From: Pseudomonas fluorescens
Lineage (GTDB): Bacteria > Pseudomonadota > Gammaproteobacteria > Pseudomonadales > Pseudomonadaceae
Direction of reading: 5' to 3'
NCBI RefSeq assembly: GCF_002022275.1
Contig: NZ_MSDF01000016.1
Location: 572,764-636,763, forward strand
Length of the DNA stretch: 64,000 bases
Shown here: piece by piece, positions 49,452 through 57,715 of the stretch
Numbering within the stretch: position 1 is the stretch's first letter
Layout of the letters: every line of letters begins with the position of its first letter
Notes under the pieces: generated by a model
The model's input: the letters and a program-made list of their open reading frames with translations, nothing else
What the model was told of the DNA's origin: nothing
Database searches by the model: none
Made by a program: the position numbers and the translations under genes

Positions 49452-51649
49452 GGGCGTTGATCCTCCAGGTTCTCGGGTTTCCAGGTTTTCAACAGTAACG
49501 CATTGCTCACCACACTGACGCTCGACAGCGCCATCGCCGCGCCGGCCAGCACCGGGTTGAGCAGGCCAAAGGCGGCCAGGGGAATGCCGATCAGGTTATA
49601 CACAAAGGCCCAAAACAGGTTCTGGCGGATTTTTGCGTAAGTCTTGCGGCTGATCTCCAGCGCCGCCGGCACCAGACGCGGATCGCCGCGCATCAAAGTG
49701 ATACCGGCCGCGTGCATCGCCACGTCAGTGCCACCGCCCATGGCGATGCCGATATCGGCTGCGGCCAGGGCCGGGGCGTCGTTGATGCCGTCGCCGACCA
49801 TGGCCACCACGCCGGTTTTTTTAAGCTCGGCGACGGTGGCGGCTTTGTCGGCGGGCAGCACTTCTGCGTGCACGTCCTCGATGCCCAGCGCTTCGGCGAC
49901 CACACGGGCGCTGCCGCGATTGTCGCCGGTCAGCAAGTGGCTGCTGATGTGCTGCGCCTTGAGTTGTTCCACCGCGTGTAATGCGCCGGGCTTGAGGGTG
50001 TCGCCAAAGGCGAACAACCCCAGCACGCGCGGTTGCGCGCCTGTTTCGATCAGCCACGATAGCGTGCGGCCTTCGGCCTCCCACGTTTTGGCGGAGTCTG
50101 TCAGGGCGCCTGCGTTCAAGCCGTTTTCTTCCAGCATGCGCCGGTTGCCCAGGGCCAGTTGCCGGCCGTCGAGTGTGCCCGCAATGCCACGCCCGGTCAG
50201 GGATTGGCTGGCGCTCACGTCGGCCACGGTCAAACCCCGGTCGCTGCACGCATCCAGCACGGCCTTTGCCAGCGGATGTTCGCTGCCGCGTTGCAGTGCG
50301 CCAGCCTGTTGCAGGAGTAGAGCTTCATTGCCGTCCACTGCCGCCAAGTGCGCAATTTTTGGCGCGCCGGAGGTGAGGGTGCCGGTTTTGTCGAAGACCA
50401 CGGCACTCACTTCATGGGCGCGCTCCAGGGCTTCGGCGTCTTTGATCAAAATGCCGTAGCGCGCAGCGACGCCAGTGCCGGCCATGATCGCGGTCGGCGT
50501 TGCCAGGCCCAGGGCGCAGGGGCAGGCGATCACCAAAACGGCGACGGCGTTGATAATCGCAGTCTCCAGCGGTGCGCCGTATAACCACCAGCCCACCAGC
50601 GTGATCAACGCCACAACCAGTACAGCCGGGACGAACACCTGGCTGACTTTATCCACCAGTTTCTGAATGGGCGCCTTGGCGGCCTGGGCGTCTTCCACCA
50701 GGCGGATGATGCGTGCCAATACGCTTTCGGCGCCAAGGGCCCGGGTGCTCACCAGCAAACGGCCTTCACCATTGATGGCACCACCGGTCACGCTGTCGCC
50801 GGGCTGTTTCGGCACCGGCAGGCTTTCACCGCTGATCAAGGCTTCGTCCGCGTGGCTCTGGCCGTCCACCACTTCGCCGTCCACCGGGAAACGCTCGCCA
50901 GGCTTGACCAGCACCAAGTCACCGAGCTTCAAGGCGTTGATGGCGACCTCTTCTTCGCGACCGTCAATCACCCGAATCGCGCGCTCTGGGCGCAGCGCTT
51001 CAAGGGCGCGAATGGCGCTGGCGGTCTGGCGTTTGGCGCGGCTTTCCAGGTATTTGCCCAGCAACACCAGCGCGATCACCACCGCCGACGCTTCAAAGTA
51101 CAAATGGGGCAGGGTGCCCGCTGGTGCGGTCAGCCATTCATAAATGCTCAAGCCGTAACCGGCACTGGTGCCGATCGCCACCAGCAAATCCATATTGCCC
51201 GCGCCGGCACGTACGGCTTTCCACGCGGCTATATAAAAGCGCGCACCGAAGATGAACTGCACCGGCGTGGCCAGGGCGAACTGCACCCAGGCGGGGAGCA
51301 TCCAGTGCAGGCCAAAGGGCTCCACCAGCATCGGCAGCACCAGCGGCAACGCCAGAGCAATCGCCAGCAGCAACGACCAGCGCTCGCGGTGCAGGCGCTG
51401 CGCTTGATTGGCCTCGGTGGTGGTTTCGCTTTGCGGCAGGCTCGCGCTGTAGCCGGCCTTATCGACGGCGGCGATCAGCACGCCAGGGTCCATCTGGCCC
51501 AGCACTTCGACATGGGCGCGCTCATTTGCCAGGTTGACGCTGACGCTTTGCACCCCCGGCACCTTGCCCAGCGCGCGCTCGACGCGGCCGGCACAGCTGG
51601 CGCAGGTCATGCCGCTGATGGGCAGGTCAAAGGTGGTGGATCCGTTCAT
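49448..51649 (-). CDS. copA: Cu(I)-exporting P-type ATPase
   Basis: Inner-membrane pump expelling cytoplasmic Cu(I). The 733 residues contain one heavy-metal-associated domain ([15 protein letters not shown] near 13), eight membrane helices, the ion-site motif [15 protein letters not shown] near 375, phosphorylation site DKTGTLTSG near 418, the SEHPLAKAV motif and [20 protein letters not shown] near 615. Some homologues have two metal domains; this has one. It has its own CueR promoter upstream and leads into cueR. Confidence 0.97.
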   Translation of the reverse strand: MNGSTTFDLPISGMTCASCAGRVERALGKVPGVQSVSVNLANERAHVEVLGQMDPGVLIAAVDKAGYSASLPQSETTTEANQAQRLHRERWSLLLAIALALPLVLPMLVEPFGLHWMLPAWVQFALATPVQFIFGARFYIAAWKAVRAGAGNMDLLVAIGTSAGYGLSIYEWLTAPAGTLPHLYFEASAVVIALVLLGKYLESRAKRQTASAIRALEALRPERAIRVIDGREEEVAINALKLGDLVLVKPGERFPVDGEVVDGQSHADEALISGESLPVPKQPGDSVTGGAINGEGRLLVSTRALGAESVLARIIRLVEDAQAAKAPIQKLVDKVSQVFVPAVLVVALITLVGWWLYGAPLETAIINAVAVLVIACPCALGLATPTAIMAGTGVAARYGILIKDAEALERAHEVSAVVFDKTGTLTSGAPKIAHLAAVDGNEALLLQQAGALQRGSEHPLAKAVLDACSDRGLTVADVSASQSLTGRGIAGTLDGRQLALGNRRMLEENGLNAGALTDSAKTWEAEGRTLSWLIETGAQPRVLGLFAFGDTLKPGALHAVEQLKAQHISSHLLTGDNRGSARVVAEALGIEDVHAEVLPADKAATVAELKKTGVVAMVGDGINDAPALAAADIGIAMGGGTDVAMHAAGITLMRGDPRLVPAALEISRKTYAKIRQNLFWAFVYNLIGIPLAAFGLLNPVLAGAAMALSSVSVVSNALLLKTWKPENLEDQRP

Positions 51650-51678
51650 GGGGCAGTCCTCCAGGAGAAGTTGCCCCC

Positions 51679-51709
51679 AGCATCAACCTTGACCTGTGGG
51701 GAAGGTCAA
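51679..51709 (-). promoter_or_regulatory. CueR-type promoter of copA-cueR
   Basis: On the minus strand TTGACC and GATGCT are 19 bases apart, the over-long spacer typical of MerR-family activated promoters, and the spacer overlaps an imperfect dyad ACCTT...AAGGT of 21 bases. The -35 box lies six bases past the stop of the upstream gene and about 30-60 bases before the copA ATG. Confidence 0.85.
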
Positions 51710-51714
51710 GCGCT

Positions 51715-52098
51715 TTATGGGTACCCCAATGCGGCCGGCTTCAGGTAGATACCGTCCTGCCCGAGGGCGATTCGAAATTTGTTCACACTGCTTGCCCTCA
51801 ACTTGATGTCCTGGGCCGGCGGCGCGAGCATTCCCGGCTGGCAACCAGGGGATTGCCCCGGCAGAAGCTTGAGGCGCACCGACACCTTACCCGGTGGCAG
51901 GTTGAAAGAGACGGACTGCTCCTGGAAAACCCGGTCTGCCAACTGGTCATTCAGGTACACGCCAATCTCGCAGTTGGTTGGCACTTCCAGGCGCTCACGG
52001 GAGATGATCAGCACCGCATAGTCTTCAGCGGCGTTGGCCAGGGGCGCAACGGCAGACAAGCTCATCAGGCCGACAAGGCCAAAAAACGACCAGCGCAT
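51715..52098 (-). CDS. Small periplasmic protein in the copper locus
   Basis: The 127-residue exported protein is not recognised with certainty. It has a signal peptide cut after PLANA near 25, followed by a small beta-rich domain (CEIGVYLNDQLADRVFQEQS, SFNLPPGKVSVRLKLLPGQS) with two Cys that could pair. The frame is open upstream to 52284 but ATG 52098, with GGAG before it, is the start. It stands between the two CueR promoters, pointing toward copA. A copper role is only suggested by location. Confidence 0.75.
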   Translation of the reverse strand: MRWSFFGLVGLMSLSAVAPLANAAEDYAVLIISRERLEVPTNCEIGVYLNDQLADRVFQEQSVSFNLPPGKVSVRLKLLPGQSPGCQPGMLAPPAQDIKLRASSVNKFRIALGQDGIYLKPAALGYP

Positions 52099-52185
52099 GG
52101 AGAATGCTCCGTGGTTCAAATACAAGAGGAATGAAGCTTGGCCGAGGTGGCCGCCGAATACCAGCCCGGCTGATGTTTTCAGAAC

Positions 52186-52216
52186 TTGACCTTGCCACGA
52201 TGGCAAGGTCGACACT
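52186..52216 (+). promoter_or_regulatory. CueR-type promoter of copZ
   Basis: TTGACC and GACACT are 19 bases apart, and the spacer overlaps a perfect dyad ACCTTGCCA-CGA-TGGCAAGGT. It points to copZ, whose ATG is 180 bases further on, with a REPIN between. The reverse orientation lacks a -10 box, so only the plus direction is supported. Confidence 0.88.
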
Positions 52217-52239
52217 CGCCTTGACCCACTATCGGACCT

Positions 52240-52371
52240 GTAGTGAGCGGGCTTGCCCCGCGCTGGGGGGCGAAGCCGCCCCAATAAGTCCGCCGCGGTG
52301 TTCCAGATAATCCGAGGTGCCTGGGTTTAGGGCGGCTTCGCCCCCAACGCGGGGCAAGCCCGCTCACTACA
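52240..52371 (+). repeat. REPIN in the copZ leader (GTAGTGAGCGGGC type)
   Basis: Inverted pair GTAGTGAGCGGGCTTGCCCC and its complement, joined by further complementary stretches (GGGGGCGAAGCCGCCC against GGGCGGCTTCGCCCCC). It fills nearly all of the predicted 5' leader of copZ, ending 25 bases before the ATG. Confidence 0.93.
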
Positions 52372-52396
52372 CAACTTTTATTGAAGGAGTCATGCC

Positions 52397-52594
52397 ATGC
52401 AAGTATTCAGCGTTGAAGGAATGACCTGCGGCCATTGCGTCCGCGCGGTGACCCAGGCGGTGCAGAGCCAGGACCCGGCGGCCAGCGTGAAGGTCGACCT
52501 GGCGGCAAAAGAAGTGGGCGTGGAAAGCCGCCTGTCTGCCGATCAGGTCATCAGCCTGATCACTGAAGAAGGCTACAGCGCCCGGCTTGCGTGA
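52397..52594 (+). CDS. copZ: Copper chaperone CopZ
   Basis: Cytoplasmic Cu(I) carrier that delivers copper to CopA. The 65 residues form one heavy-metal-associated domain, VEGMTCGHCVRAVTQAV with the two metal Cys, and a conserved Tyr in EEGYSARL. AAGGAG precedes ATG 52397. It is divergent from the copA-cueR unit and under its own CueR promoter. Confidence 0.95.
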   Translation: MQVFSVEGMTCGHCVRAVTQAVQSQDPAASVKVDLAAKEVGVESRLSADQVISLITEEGYSARLA

Positions 52595-52681
52595 AATTTC
52601 CGATAGTTAGCGAGCTATCGTAATGTTCATGGCACCCAAGCACGGCTAGACTATCGGGCTGCCGACTCACTTGGGTGTCTG

Positions 52682-53875
52682 ATGAACCTCCGCATAATCC
52701 TGATTCTGGGCGCCTTGAGCGCCTTCGCGCCGTTGGCGATCGATTTTTACCTGCCGGGCTTTCCGGCGATGGCCACGGCGTTTGCCACCGACGAAAAACA
52801 CATCCAGCTGACCCTTGCGGTCTACTTCGGCGGCCTGGCCATCGGCCAATTGATCTACGGCCCGCTCGCCGATCGTTTTGGTCGGCGTGGCCCGCTGCTC
52901 AGTGGCGTGACCCTGTTTACCCTGGCGTCCTTCGCCTGCGCTTACGCGCCATCCCTGGAATGGCTGATCGGCGCGCGCTTCGTGCAGGCCCTTGGCGGAT
53001 GCGCGGGCATGGTGATTTCCCGCGCGGTGGTCAGCGACAAATGTGATGCCGTGGGCTCGGCCAAGGTGTATTCGCAACTGATGCTGGTGACTGGCCTGGC
53101 GCCGATCCTTGCGCCGCTGGCAGGCGGAGTGATGGTCGGGGTGTGGGGCTGGCAGTCGATTTTCCTGGCGCTGTCGATATTCAGCGTGATGGCCGCCATC
53201 GCCGTGGCATTGTGGTTGCCGGAAACCTTCCCGGTCGACAAGCCGCGCCAGCCGTTATCAGGCTCGCTGCGCCGGTACGCCAGCTTATTGTCGGACCGCG
53301 TCTACCTCGGTTACGCCTTGACCGGCGGTATCTCGATTGCCGGGATGTTTGCCTATATCGCAGGTTCTCCTTTCGTCTTCATCAAACTCTATGGCGTGCC
53401 CGCCGAGCATTACGGCTGGGTATTCGGCTCCAACGCTGCCGGCTTTATTCTGGTGGCGCAGCTCAATGCACGATTGCTGGCCAAACGCGGCCCGGCGTTT
53501 TTGCTGTCGCGCACGGTGTGGGTCTACGTGGCGGCGGCGTTGACGCTGCTGGGCATTACCGCCTTGCGCACCGAGGCCTTGTGGCCGTTGCTGGTGCCGC
53601 TGTTTATCTGCATCGCCAGCCTGGGCTGCATTTTGCCCAATACTTCGGCCTGTGCCATGGCCGGACAGGGCGCCCGGGCCGGCAGTGCGTCGGCGTTGCT
53701 CGGTTGCATTCAGTTTGGTGTGGCGGCGGGGGCGGCGTCGTTGGTCGGCGTGTTACACGACGGCACGGCGATGCCGATGGCGATGGTCATCAGCTTGTGC
53801 GGCGTATTGGCGGTGACGGTGGCAGTGTCGACCCAGCGCCTGCAACGGGCGAGGGCCCTGCAGGCGCAGGTCTGA
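52682..53875 (+). CDS. Bcr/CflA family drug efflux transporter
   Basis: Major-facilitator proton antiporter with about 12 membrane helices in 397 residues. The family start ILGALSAFAPLAIDFYLPGF with an Asp in helix 1 and GPLADRFGRRGPLLSG in the first loop mark the Bcr/CflA (DHA1) subgroup. ATG 52682 is 87 bases after copZ; whether it is cotranscribed is unknown. Substrates of such pumps include chloramphenicol-like drugs and bicyclomycin; not determinable here. Confidence 0.93.
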   Translation: MNLRIILILGALSAFAPLAIDFYLPGFPAMATAFATDEKHIQLTLAVYFGGLAIGQLIYGPLADRFGRRGPLLSGVTLFTLASFACAYAPSLEWLIGARFVQALGGCAGMVISRAVVSDKCDAVGSAKVYSQLMLVTGLAPILAPLAGGVMVGVWGWQSIFLALSIFSVMAAIAVALWLPETFPVDKPRQPLSGSLRRYASLLSDRVYLGYALTGGISIAGMFAYIAGSPFVFIKLYGVPAEHYGWVFGSNAAGFILVAQLNARLLAKRGPAFLLSRTVWVYVAAALTLLGITALRTEALWPLLVPLFICIASLGCILPNTSACAMAGQGARAGSASALLGCIQFGVAAGAASLVGVLHDGTAMPMAMVISLCGVLAVTVAVSTQRLQRARALQAQV

Positions 53876-53883
53876 AACGCGGG

Positions 53884-54066
53884 TCAGCCAGCGGCGGAAC
53901 GTTGCTGGCTGAGGGGAAAGCGGTGGGGCGCCTGGATGCGGGTTTGCAACGTGTCGGCAAAGGCGCGGGCCTCGGCTTCACTGCGAAAGGTGAAGGCGTC
54001 GCCGTCGAGGCTGACCTGCCATTTGTGGCCTGGGGATTTTGCTAACGCTTTTATCAGGATCTTCAT
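53884..54066 (-). CDS. Small basic protein of unknown function
   Basis: The 60-residue product is not recognised. It begins MKILIKALAKSPGHKWQVSL and contains a pattern (FTFRSEAEARAFADTL) seen in short single-domain proteins where a beta strand is followed by a helix. AGGAA stands about nine bases before ATG 54066. It is convergent with the Bcr/CflA gene, eight bases apart. An overlapping frame on the same strand is listed separately. Confidence 0.65.
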   Translation of the reverse strand: MKILIKALAKSPGHKWQVSLDGDAFTFRSEAEARAFADTLQTRIQAPHRFPLSQQRSAAG

Positions 54067-54166
54067 TGCTGACTTCCTCACGTAAAAGAATCGTGGCAAA
54101 GGCGGCCAATATAAACCCGAATACGCTCACAAATATGACAAAGATCAACTGTCGGACTAATGGCAC
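53978..54166 (-). CDS. Possible small single-pass membrane protein
   Basis: A 62-codon frame from GTG 54166 with a strong membrane helix (about 6-26, QLIFVIFVSVFGFILAAFAT) and a charged tail. It overlaps the 60-residue gene in another frame by 89 bases. There is no good ribosome site. The helix itself lies outside the overlap, so it is not a simple shadow, but support is thin. Confidence 0.3.
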   Translation of the reverse strand: MPLVRQLIFVIFVSVFGFILAAFATILLREEVSNEDPDKSVSKIPRPQMAGQPRRRRLHLSQ

Positions 54167-54190
54167 TCGGCAGTCAGAAAAGTAGTATCT

Positions 54191-54376
54191 GTGGCGAGCG
54201 GGGCTGTTGTGGCGACCGGCTTGTTGTGGCGAGCGGGCTTGCCCCGCGTTGGGCTGCGAAGCGGCCCCAATAAAAAACACCGCGTTCTGCCAGGCAGACC
54301 GCGGTGTTTGGTTTTAGGGCTGCTGCGCAGCCCAACGCGGGGCAAGCCCGCTCGCCACAACAAGCCCGCTCGCCAC
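54191..54376 (+). repeat. Compound REP cluster
   Basis: Central REPIN of the GTGGCGAGCGGGC type with a second inverted repeat in its spacer (ACACCGCG/CGCGGTGT near 54279-54309). Additional single REP ends flank it on both sides (GTGGCGAGCGGGG and GTGGCGACCGGC on the left; complement of GTGGCGAGCGGGC on the right). The inner hairpin may terminate the minus-strand dehydrogenase transcript. Confidence 0.88.
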
Positions 54377-54401
54377 AGGTAAATCGGCGGTTCCGGGTTT
54401 T

Positions 54402-55415
54402 TTAGAATCCTTCCAGCACAATCTTGCCCTTGGCCTTGCCACTTTCCAGCAGAGTGTGGGCGCGGCGCAGGTTTTCGGCGTTGATCACACCGAAGTGCTC
54501 ACCCACGGTGGTTTTCAGGGTGCCGGCGTCGATCAGTTCGGCCACGCGGTTGAGCAGGTTGTGCTGCTCGATCATGTCCGGCGTCTCGAACATCGAGCGG
54601 GTGTACATGAACTCCCAGTGCAGCGACAGGCTCTTGCGCTTGAGCTTGCTGACGTCCAGCGCCTTGGGGTCGTCGATCAGCGCCAGTTTGCCTTGGGGTT
54701 GCAGGGCTTCGACCAGTTGGTCCAGGTGAGTGTCGGTCTGGGTCAGGCTGGCGACGTGGGTCACGTGTGCATGGCCGGCGGCTTTCAGCGCTTCGCTGAG
54801 CGGTTGGCTGTGGTCGATTACCAGATCGGCGCCCAGCGCCTTGGCCCACTCCTGGGTTTCCGGGCGTGAGGCGGTGCCGATGACTTTCAGTGCGGTGAGC
54901 TGGCTGGCCAGTTGGGTCAGGATCGAACCCACCCCACCGGCGGCGCCGACGATCAGCAGGCTCTGGCCTTGATCTTCCTTGCCCTCGCACACTTGCAGAC
55001 GCTCGAACAGCAGCTCCCAGGCGGTGATTGCGGTCAGCGGCAGCGCGGCGGCTTCAGCAAAACCCAGGCTTTTCGGCATATGGCCGACGATGCGCTCGTC
55101 CACAGTGTGTAACTCGCTGTTGCCGCCCGGGCGAGTCAGGGAGCCGGCGTAGAACACCTTGTCACCGGCCTTGAACAGCGTCACGTCGCTGCCGACCGCC
55201 TTGACCACACCGGCCACGTCCCAGCCCAGCACTTTGGCGGCGCCGTTTTCTGGGGCGACGTTCTGGCGCACCTTGGTGTCCACCGGGTTGACCGAGATGG
55301 CTTTGACTTCCACCAGCAGGTCGCGCGGGCCGGCGACCGGGGCTGGCAGCTCGATGTCTTGCAGGGATTTTGGATCGTTGATCGGCAGTGCTGCGTAGTA
55401 GGCAATGGCTTTCAT
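54402..55415 (-). CDS. Zinc-type alcohol dehydrogenase-like / quinone oxidoreductase
   Basis: NADPH-dependent medium-chain reductase. The 337 residues show VKAISVNPVDTKVRQN near 39, GWDVAGVV near 63 and the nucleotide site LLIVGAAGGVGSILTQLASQ near 150. The catalytic zinc cysteines and the structural Cys cluster are missing, as in quinone reductases. The start at 55415 has GGAG eight bases upstream. It follows the ABM monooxygenase by 25 bases, which suggests a shared operon for quinone or aldehyde detoxification. Confidence 0.9.
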   Translation of the reverse strand: MKAIAYYAALPINDPKSLQDIELPAPVAGPRDLLVEVKAISVNPVDTKVRQNVAPENGAAKVLGWDVAGVVKAVGSDVTLFKAGDKVFYAGSLTRPGGNSELHTVDERIVGHMPKSLGFAEAAALPLTAITAWELLFERLQVCEGKEDQGQSLLIVGAAGGVGSILTQLASQLTALKVIGTASRPETQEWAKALGADLVIDHSQPLSEALKAAGHAHVTHVASLTQTDTHLDQLVEALQPQGKLALIDDPKALDVSKLKRKSLSLHWEFMYTRSMFETPDMIEQHNLLNRVAELIDAGTLKTTVGEHFGVINAENLRRAHTLLESGKAKGKIVLEGF

Positions 55416-55440
55416 GTGGGCTCCGGAAAAAGGGCGGTGA

Positions 55441-55734
55441 TCAGGCAAGAAACTTCAGGCGCTTGAGTTCGAAGTGTTCAAGCACATCGGCGGCTTTGGC
55501 GCGGAAACTCTGGATATGCGCGCTGGCATCGTGGTCGGCCAGGGCTGCGTCGTCGCTCCAGCGTTCGAGCATGTAGAAAGTCTCGGGATGTTGCAGGTCC
55601 TGGTGCAGGTCGTATTGCTCGCAGCCGGCTTCGAGGCGGGTAGGTTCCAGCAGGCCGCGCAGCAGGGTTTCCAGAGTGGCTTGCTGGCCGGGTTTGGCGA
55701 TCAGCGTGGCGATGACGTTAAAGGCAGTGGACAT
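55441..55734 (-). CDS. Antibiotic biosynthesis monooxygenase (ABM/YgiN-like)
   Basis: Small dimeric ferredoxin-fold enzyme of the ABM family, often a quinol oxidase. The 97 residues include FNVIATLIAKPGQQATLETL, EPTRLEAGCEQYDLHQD and FYMLERWSDDAALADHDAS with the conserved Trp. ATG 55734 follows AGGAG by six bases. It is the first gene of a pair with the quinone-reductase-like gene and is divergent from a LysR regulator. Confidence 0.9.
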   Translation of the reverse strand: MSTAFNVIATLIAKPGQQATLETLLRGLLEPTRLEAGCEQYDLHQDLQHPETFYMLERWSDDAALADHDASAHIQSFRAKAADVLEHFELKRLKFLA

Positions 55735-55806
55735 ATTCAACTCCTGACACGTGATGAACGGGATGGGCAGATGATTGGCTATTTCCCGCGAAGATAAAAG
55801 CGGCTA

Positions 55807-55822
55807 AAACAGAGGTCTGTTT
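55807..55822 (+). promoter_or_regulatory. Inverted repeat between the ABM and LysR genes
   Basis: AAACAGA-GG-TCTGTTT has perfect 7-base arms. It lies in the 108-base divergent gap, 36 bases before the LysR start, where a LysR-type autoregulatory site is expected. Confidence 0.45.
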
Positions 55823-55842
55823 CAATGAAATTTTGATAATCG

Positions 55843-56781
55843 GTGTTTAAAGTGCTGCGTTTTGACGATTTACAGCTGTTTGTACGCGCGGCGGATTTGG
55901 GCAGCTTGTCGGCTGCCGCTCGGGTGATGGACCTGTCGCCCGCTGTGGCCAGCGCGGCGCTCAAGCGTATCGAAGAGCAATTGGGCGCGCGTTTACTGGC
56001 GCGTTCTACTCGCAGCCTGCGTTTAACCGCTGAAGGCGAGGGCTTTCTGGAATACGCCCGTGCTGCACTGAGCTCACTCGACGAAGGGCGGCGCTTATTG
56101 GCCAGTGGCCAGGACCATGTCAGCGGCGTGCTGCAACTGTCGGCCCCTTCGGACTTCGGTCGTAACCAGCTGTTGCCGTGGCTGGATGAGTTCCAGCGTG
56201 AACACCCGCAACTGAGCGTGCGCCTGCTCCTCGGCGACCGGATTGCCGACCTGTTCCGCCAGCCGGTCGACATTGCCCTGCGTTATGGCGAACCCGAAGA
56301 CTCCAGCCTGATCGCGCTGCCCATCGCCCCGGAGAATAGTCGCGTGCTGTGCGCCGCCCCCAGCTACCTCGCTCGGCATGGCGAACCCCGGCACCTGGAG
56401 CAACTGGCCCAGCATAACTGCTTGCTGTATATGCTCGGCAGCCGCGTGCATGACCACTGGGGGTTTCACGACGGCAAGCGCGACGTCAGCCTGACGGTGA
56501 CCGGCGACCGTTTCAGTGATGACGCCGACGTGGTGCGGCGCTGGGCGGTGGCGGGGGTGGGCATTGCCTACAAGTCGTGGCTGGATGTGAGTTCCGACGT
56601 GCTGGCGGGGCGCTTGCGCGTCATCCTGCCAGAGCTGCGCGGCGAGCGTACGCCACTCAATCTGCTGTGCGCGCACCGTGCGCAATTGAGCAAACCGATC
56701 AACTTGCTGCGGGAAATGCTCGTGTCTCGCTGTGCGACCTTGACCGCGCTCTGGCCGGAGCGATTGAACACACCGCAATAG
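55843..56781 (+). CDS. LysR family transcription regulator
   Basis: The 312 residues have an N-terminal winged helix (FDDLQLFVRAADLGSLSAAA near 7, SPAVASAALKRIEEQLGARL near 29) and a periplasmic-binding-like effector domain (about 93-300). Likely regulator of the divergent ABM-quinone-reductase pair; this is the usual LysR arrangement, but inferred. The start is unclear: GTG 55843 and GTG 55852 are both possible and neither has a strong ribosome site. Confidence 0.88.
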   Translation: MFKVLRFDDLQLFVRAADLGSLSAAARVMDLSPAVASAALKRIEEQLGARLLARSTRSLRLTAEGEGFLEYARAALSSLDEGRRLLASGQDHVSGVLQLSAPSDFGRNQLLPWLDEFQREHPQLSVRLLLGDRIADLFRQPVDIALRYGEPEDSSLIALPIAPENSRVLCAAPSYLARHGEPRHLEQLAQHNCLLYMLGSRVHDHWGFHDGKRDVSLTVTGDRFSDDADVVRRWAVAGVGIAYKSWLDVSSDVLAGRLRVILPELRGERTPLNLLCAHRAQLSKPINLLREMLVSRCATLTALWPERLNTPQ

Positions 56782-56914
56782 CCTCCACCAAAGCCGGAAA
56801 TTTCCCTCAGAACCTGTCCCTATCCACGCTGTAAGACGGCGCGGAACTGGCGGTTTACACCCCTATACTTTGGCGCAAACCGCAGCAGACAAATGATCAA
56901 CAGGGAGTGAATAC

Positions 56915-57454
56915 ATGGAAGAAGCACCTTGCATCAGCCAGATCGCCAGCTTGCTCGCCGAGCCCAAGCGCACCGCCATGCTTTGGGCGTTGATGGACGG
57001 CTCGGCAAAATCCTCTGAGGAGTTGGCGACGGTCGCCGGGCTGTCCTCGGCGTCGGCCAACGCGCATTTGGCGCGGTTGATCGGCGGCGGTTTGCTGCGC
57101 ACCGAGGCGCGACGCGGCAAGCGCTTGTTCCGTGTGGCGGCCAATGACGTCAGCGCCGCGATCGATGCGTTGGCCATTACCACCGTGGCCAGTGCCATGC
57201 GCTGTGCTTCCCACACTTCACCGCCCGCTTTGGTGGCGCCGCTGCCCTTGCGCCATGCCCGGTTATGCCAGGGTCACCTGGGTGGCAAGCTGGCGGCTGC
57301 GTTGTATCAACGCATGGTGGGCGCGGGGTGGCTGGAGTGCGGTGAGCAGCGCACAGATGTCACGCTCAGAGGCGCGCGGCAGTTTGCGAACCTGGGCATT
57401 TTCACCCAGGCGCTGGCGTCACCGCTGGTGTGCGACTGTTTTGACTGGAGCTAG
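56915..57454 (+). CDS. ArsR-type regulator, truncated by an amber codon
   Basis: The 179 residues start with an ArsR/SmtB winged helix (QIASLLAEPKRTAMLWALMD near 8, SSASANAHLARLIGGGLLR near 44). The frame stops at TAG 57452-57454 directly after DCFDWS, but the same frame then stays open and gene-like for 51 more codons (see the entry spanning 56915-57610). CAGGGAG precedes ATG 56915. It is unrelated in strand or spacing to obvious target genes; the MFS gene downstream may be one. Confidence 0.8.
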   Translation: MEEAPCISQIASLLAEPKRTAMLWALMDGSAKSSEELATVAGLSSASANAHLARLIGGGLLRTEARRGKRLFRVAANDVSAAIDALAITTVASAMRCASHTSPPALVAPLPLRHARLCQGHLGGKLAAALYQRMVGAGWLECGEQRTDVTLRGARQFANLGIFTQALASPLVCDCFDWS

Positions 57455-57610
57455 CAGCAACCGCACTTGGGCGGTGCGTTGGGGGCGGGGTTGTTGCAAC
57501 TGTTTTTACAGTCCGGCTGGATCTGCGTTATCAGTGAGTCCAGGGCCTTGCGGGTGACTGATCTCGGGCTGTCGGAAATCAACCGGCTGGCGGCGCCGTC
57601 GCAGTCTTAG
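56915..57610 (+). pseudogene. Full-length ArsR-type gene with an in-frame stop
   Basis: Ignoring the TAG at 57452, the frame continues QQPHLGGALGAGLLQLFLQS, then GWICVISESRALRVTDLG, to a TAG at 57608-57610, giving 231 codons. The tail has the look of a protein domain (hydrophobic helix, then a strand like the RGARQF region in the first part). One base change, for example CAG to TAG, would explain it. The N-terminal DNA-binding part may still work. Confidence 0.65.
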
Positions 57611-57715
57611 CCCGTGTTGCGTCGTTCACAGTTTCAGTCAGGTCGCATTCAGCAATAATCCGGCAAAACGATGCCGCACACTCGCCGAGGGGACTATTCA
57701 CACAGGGGGTGCGGC

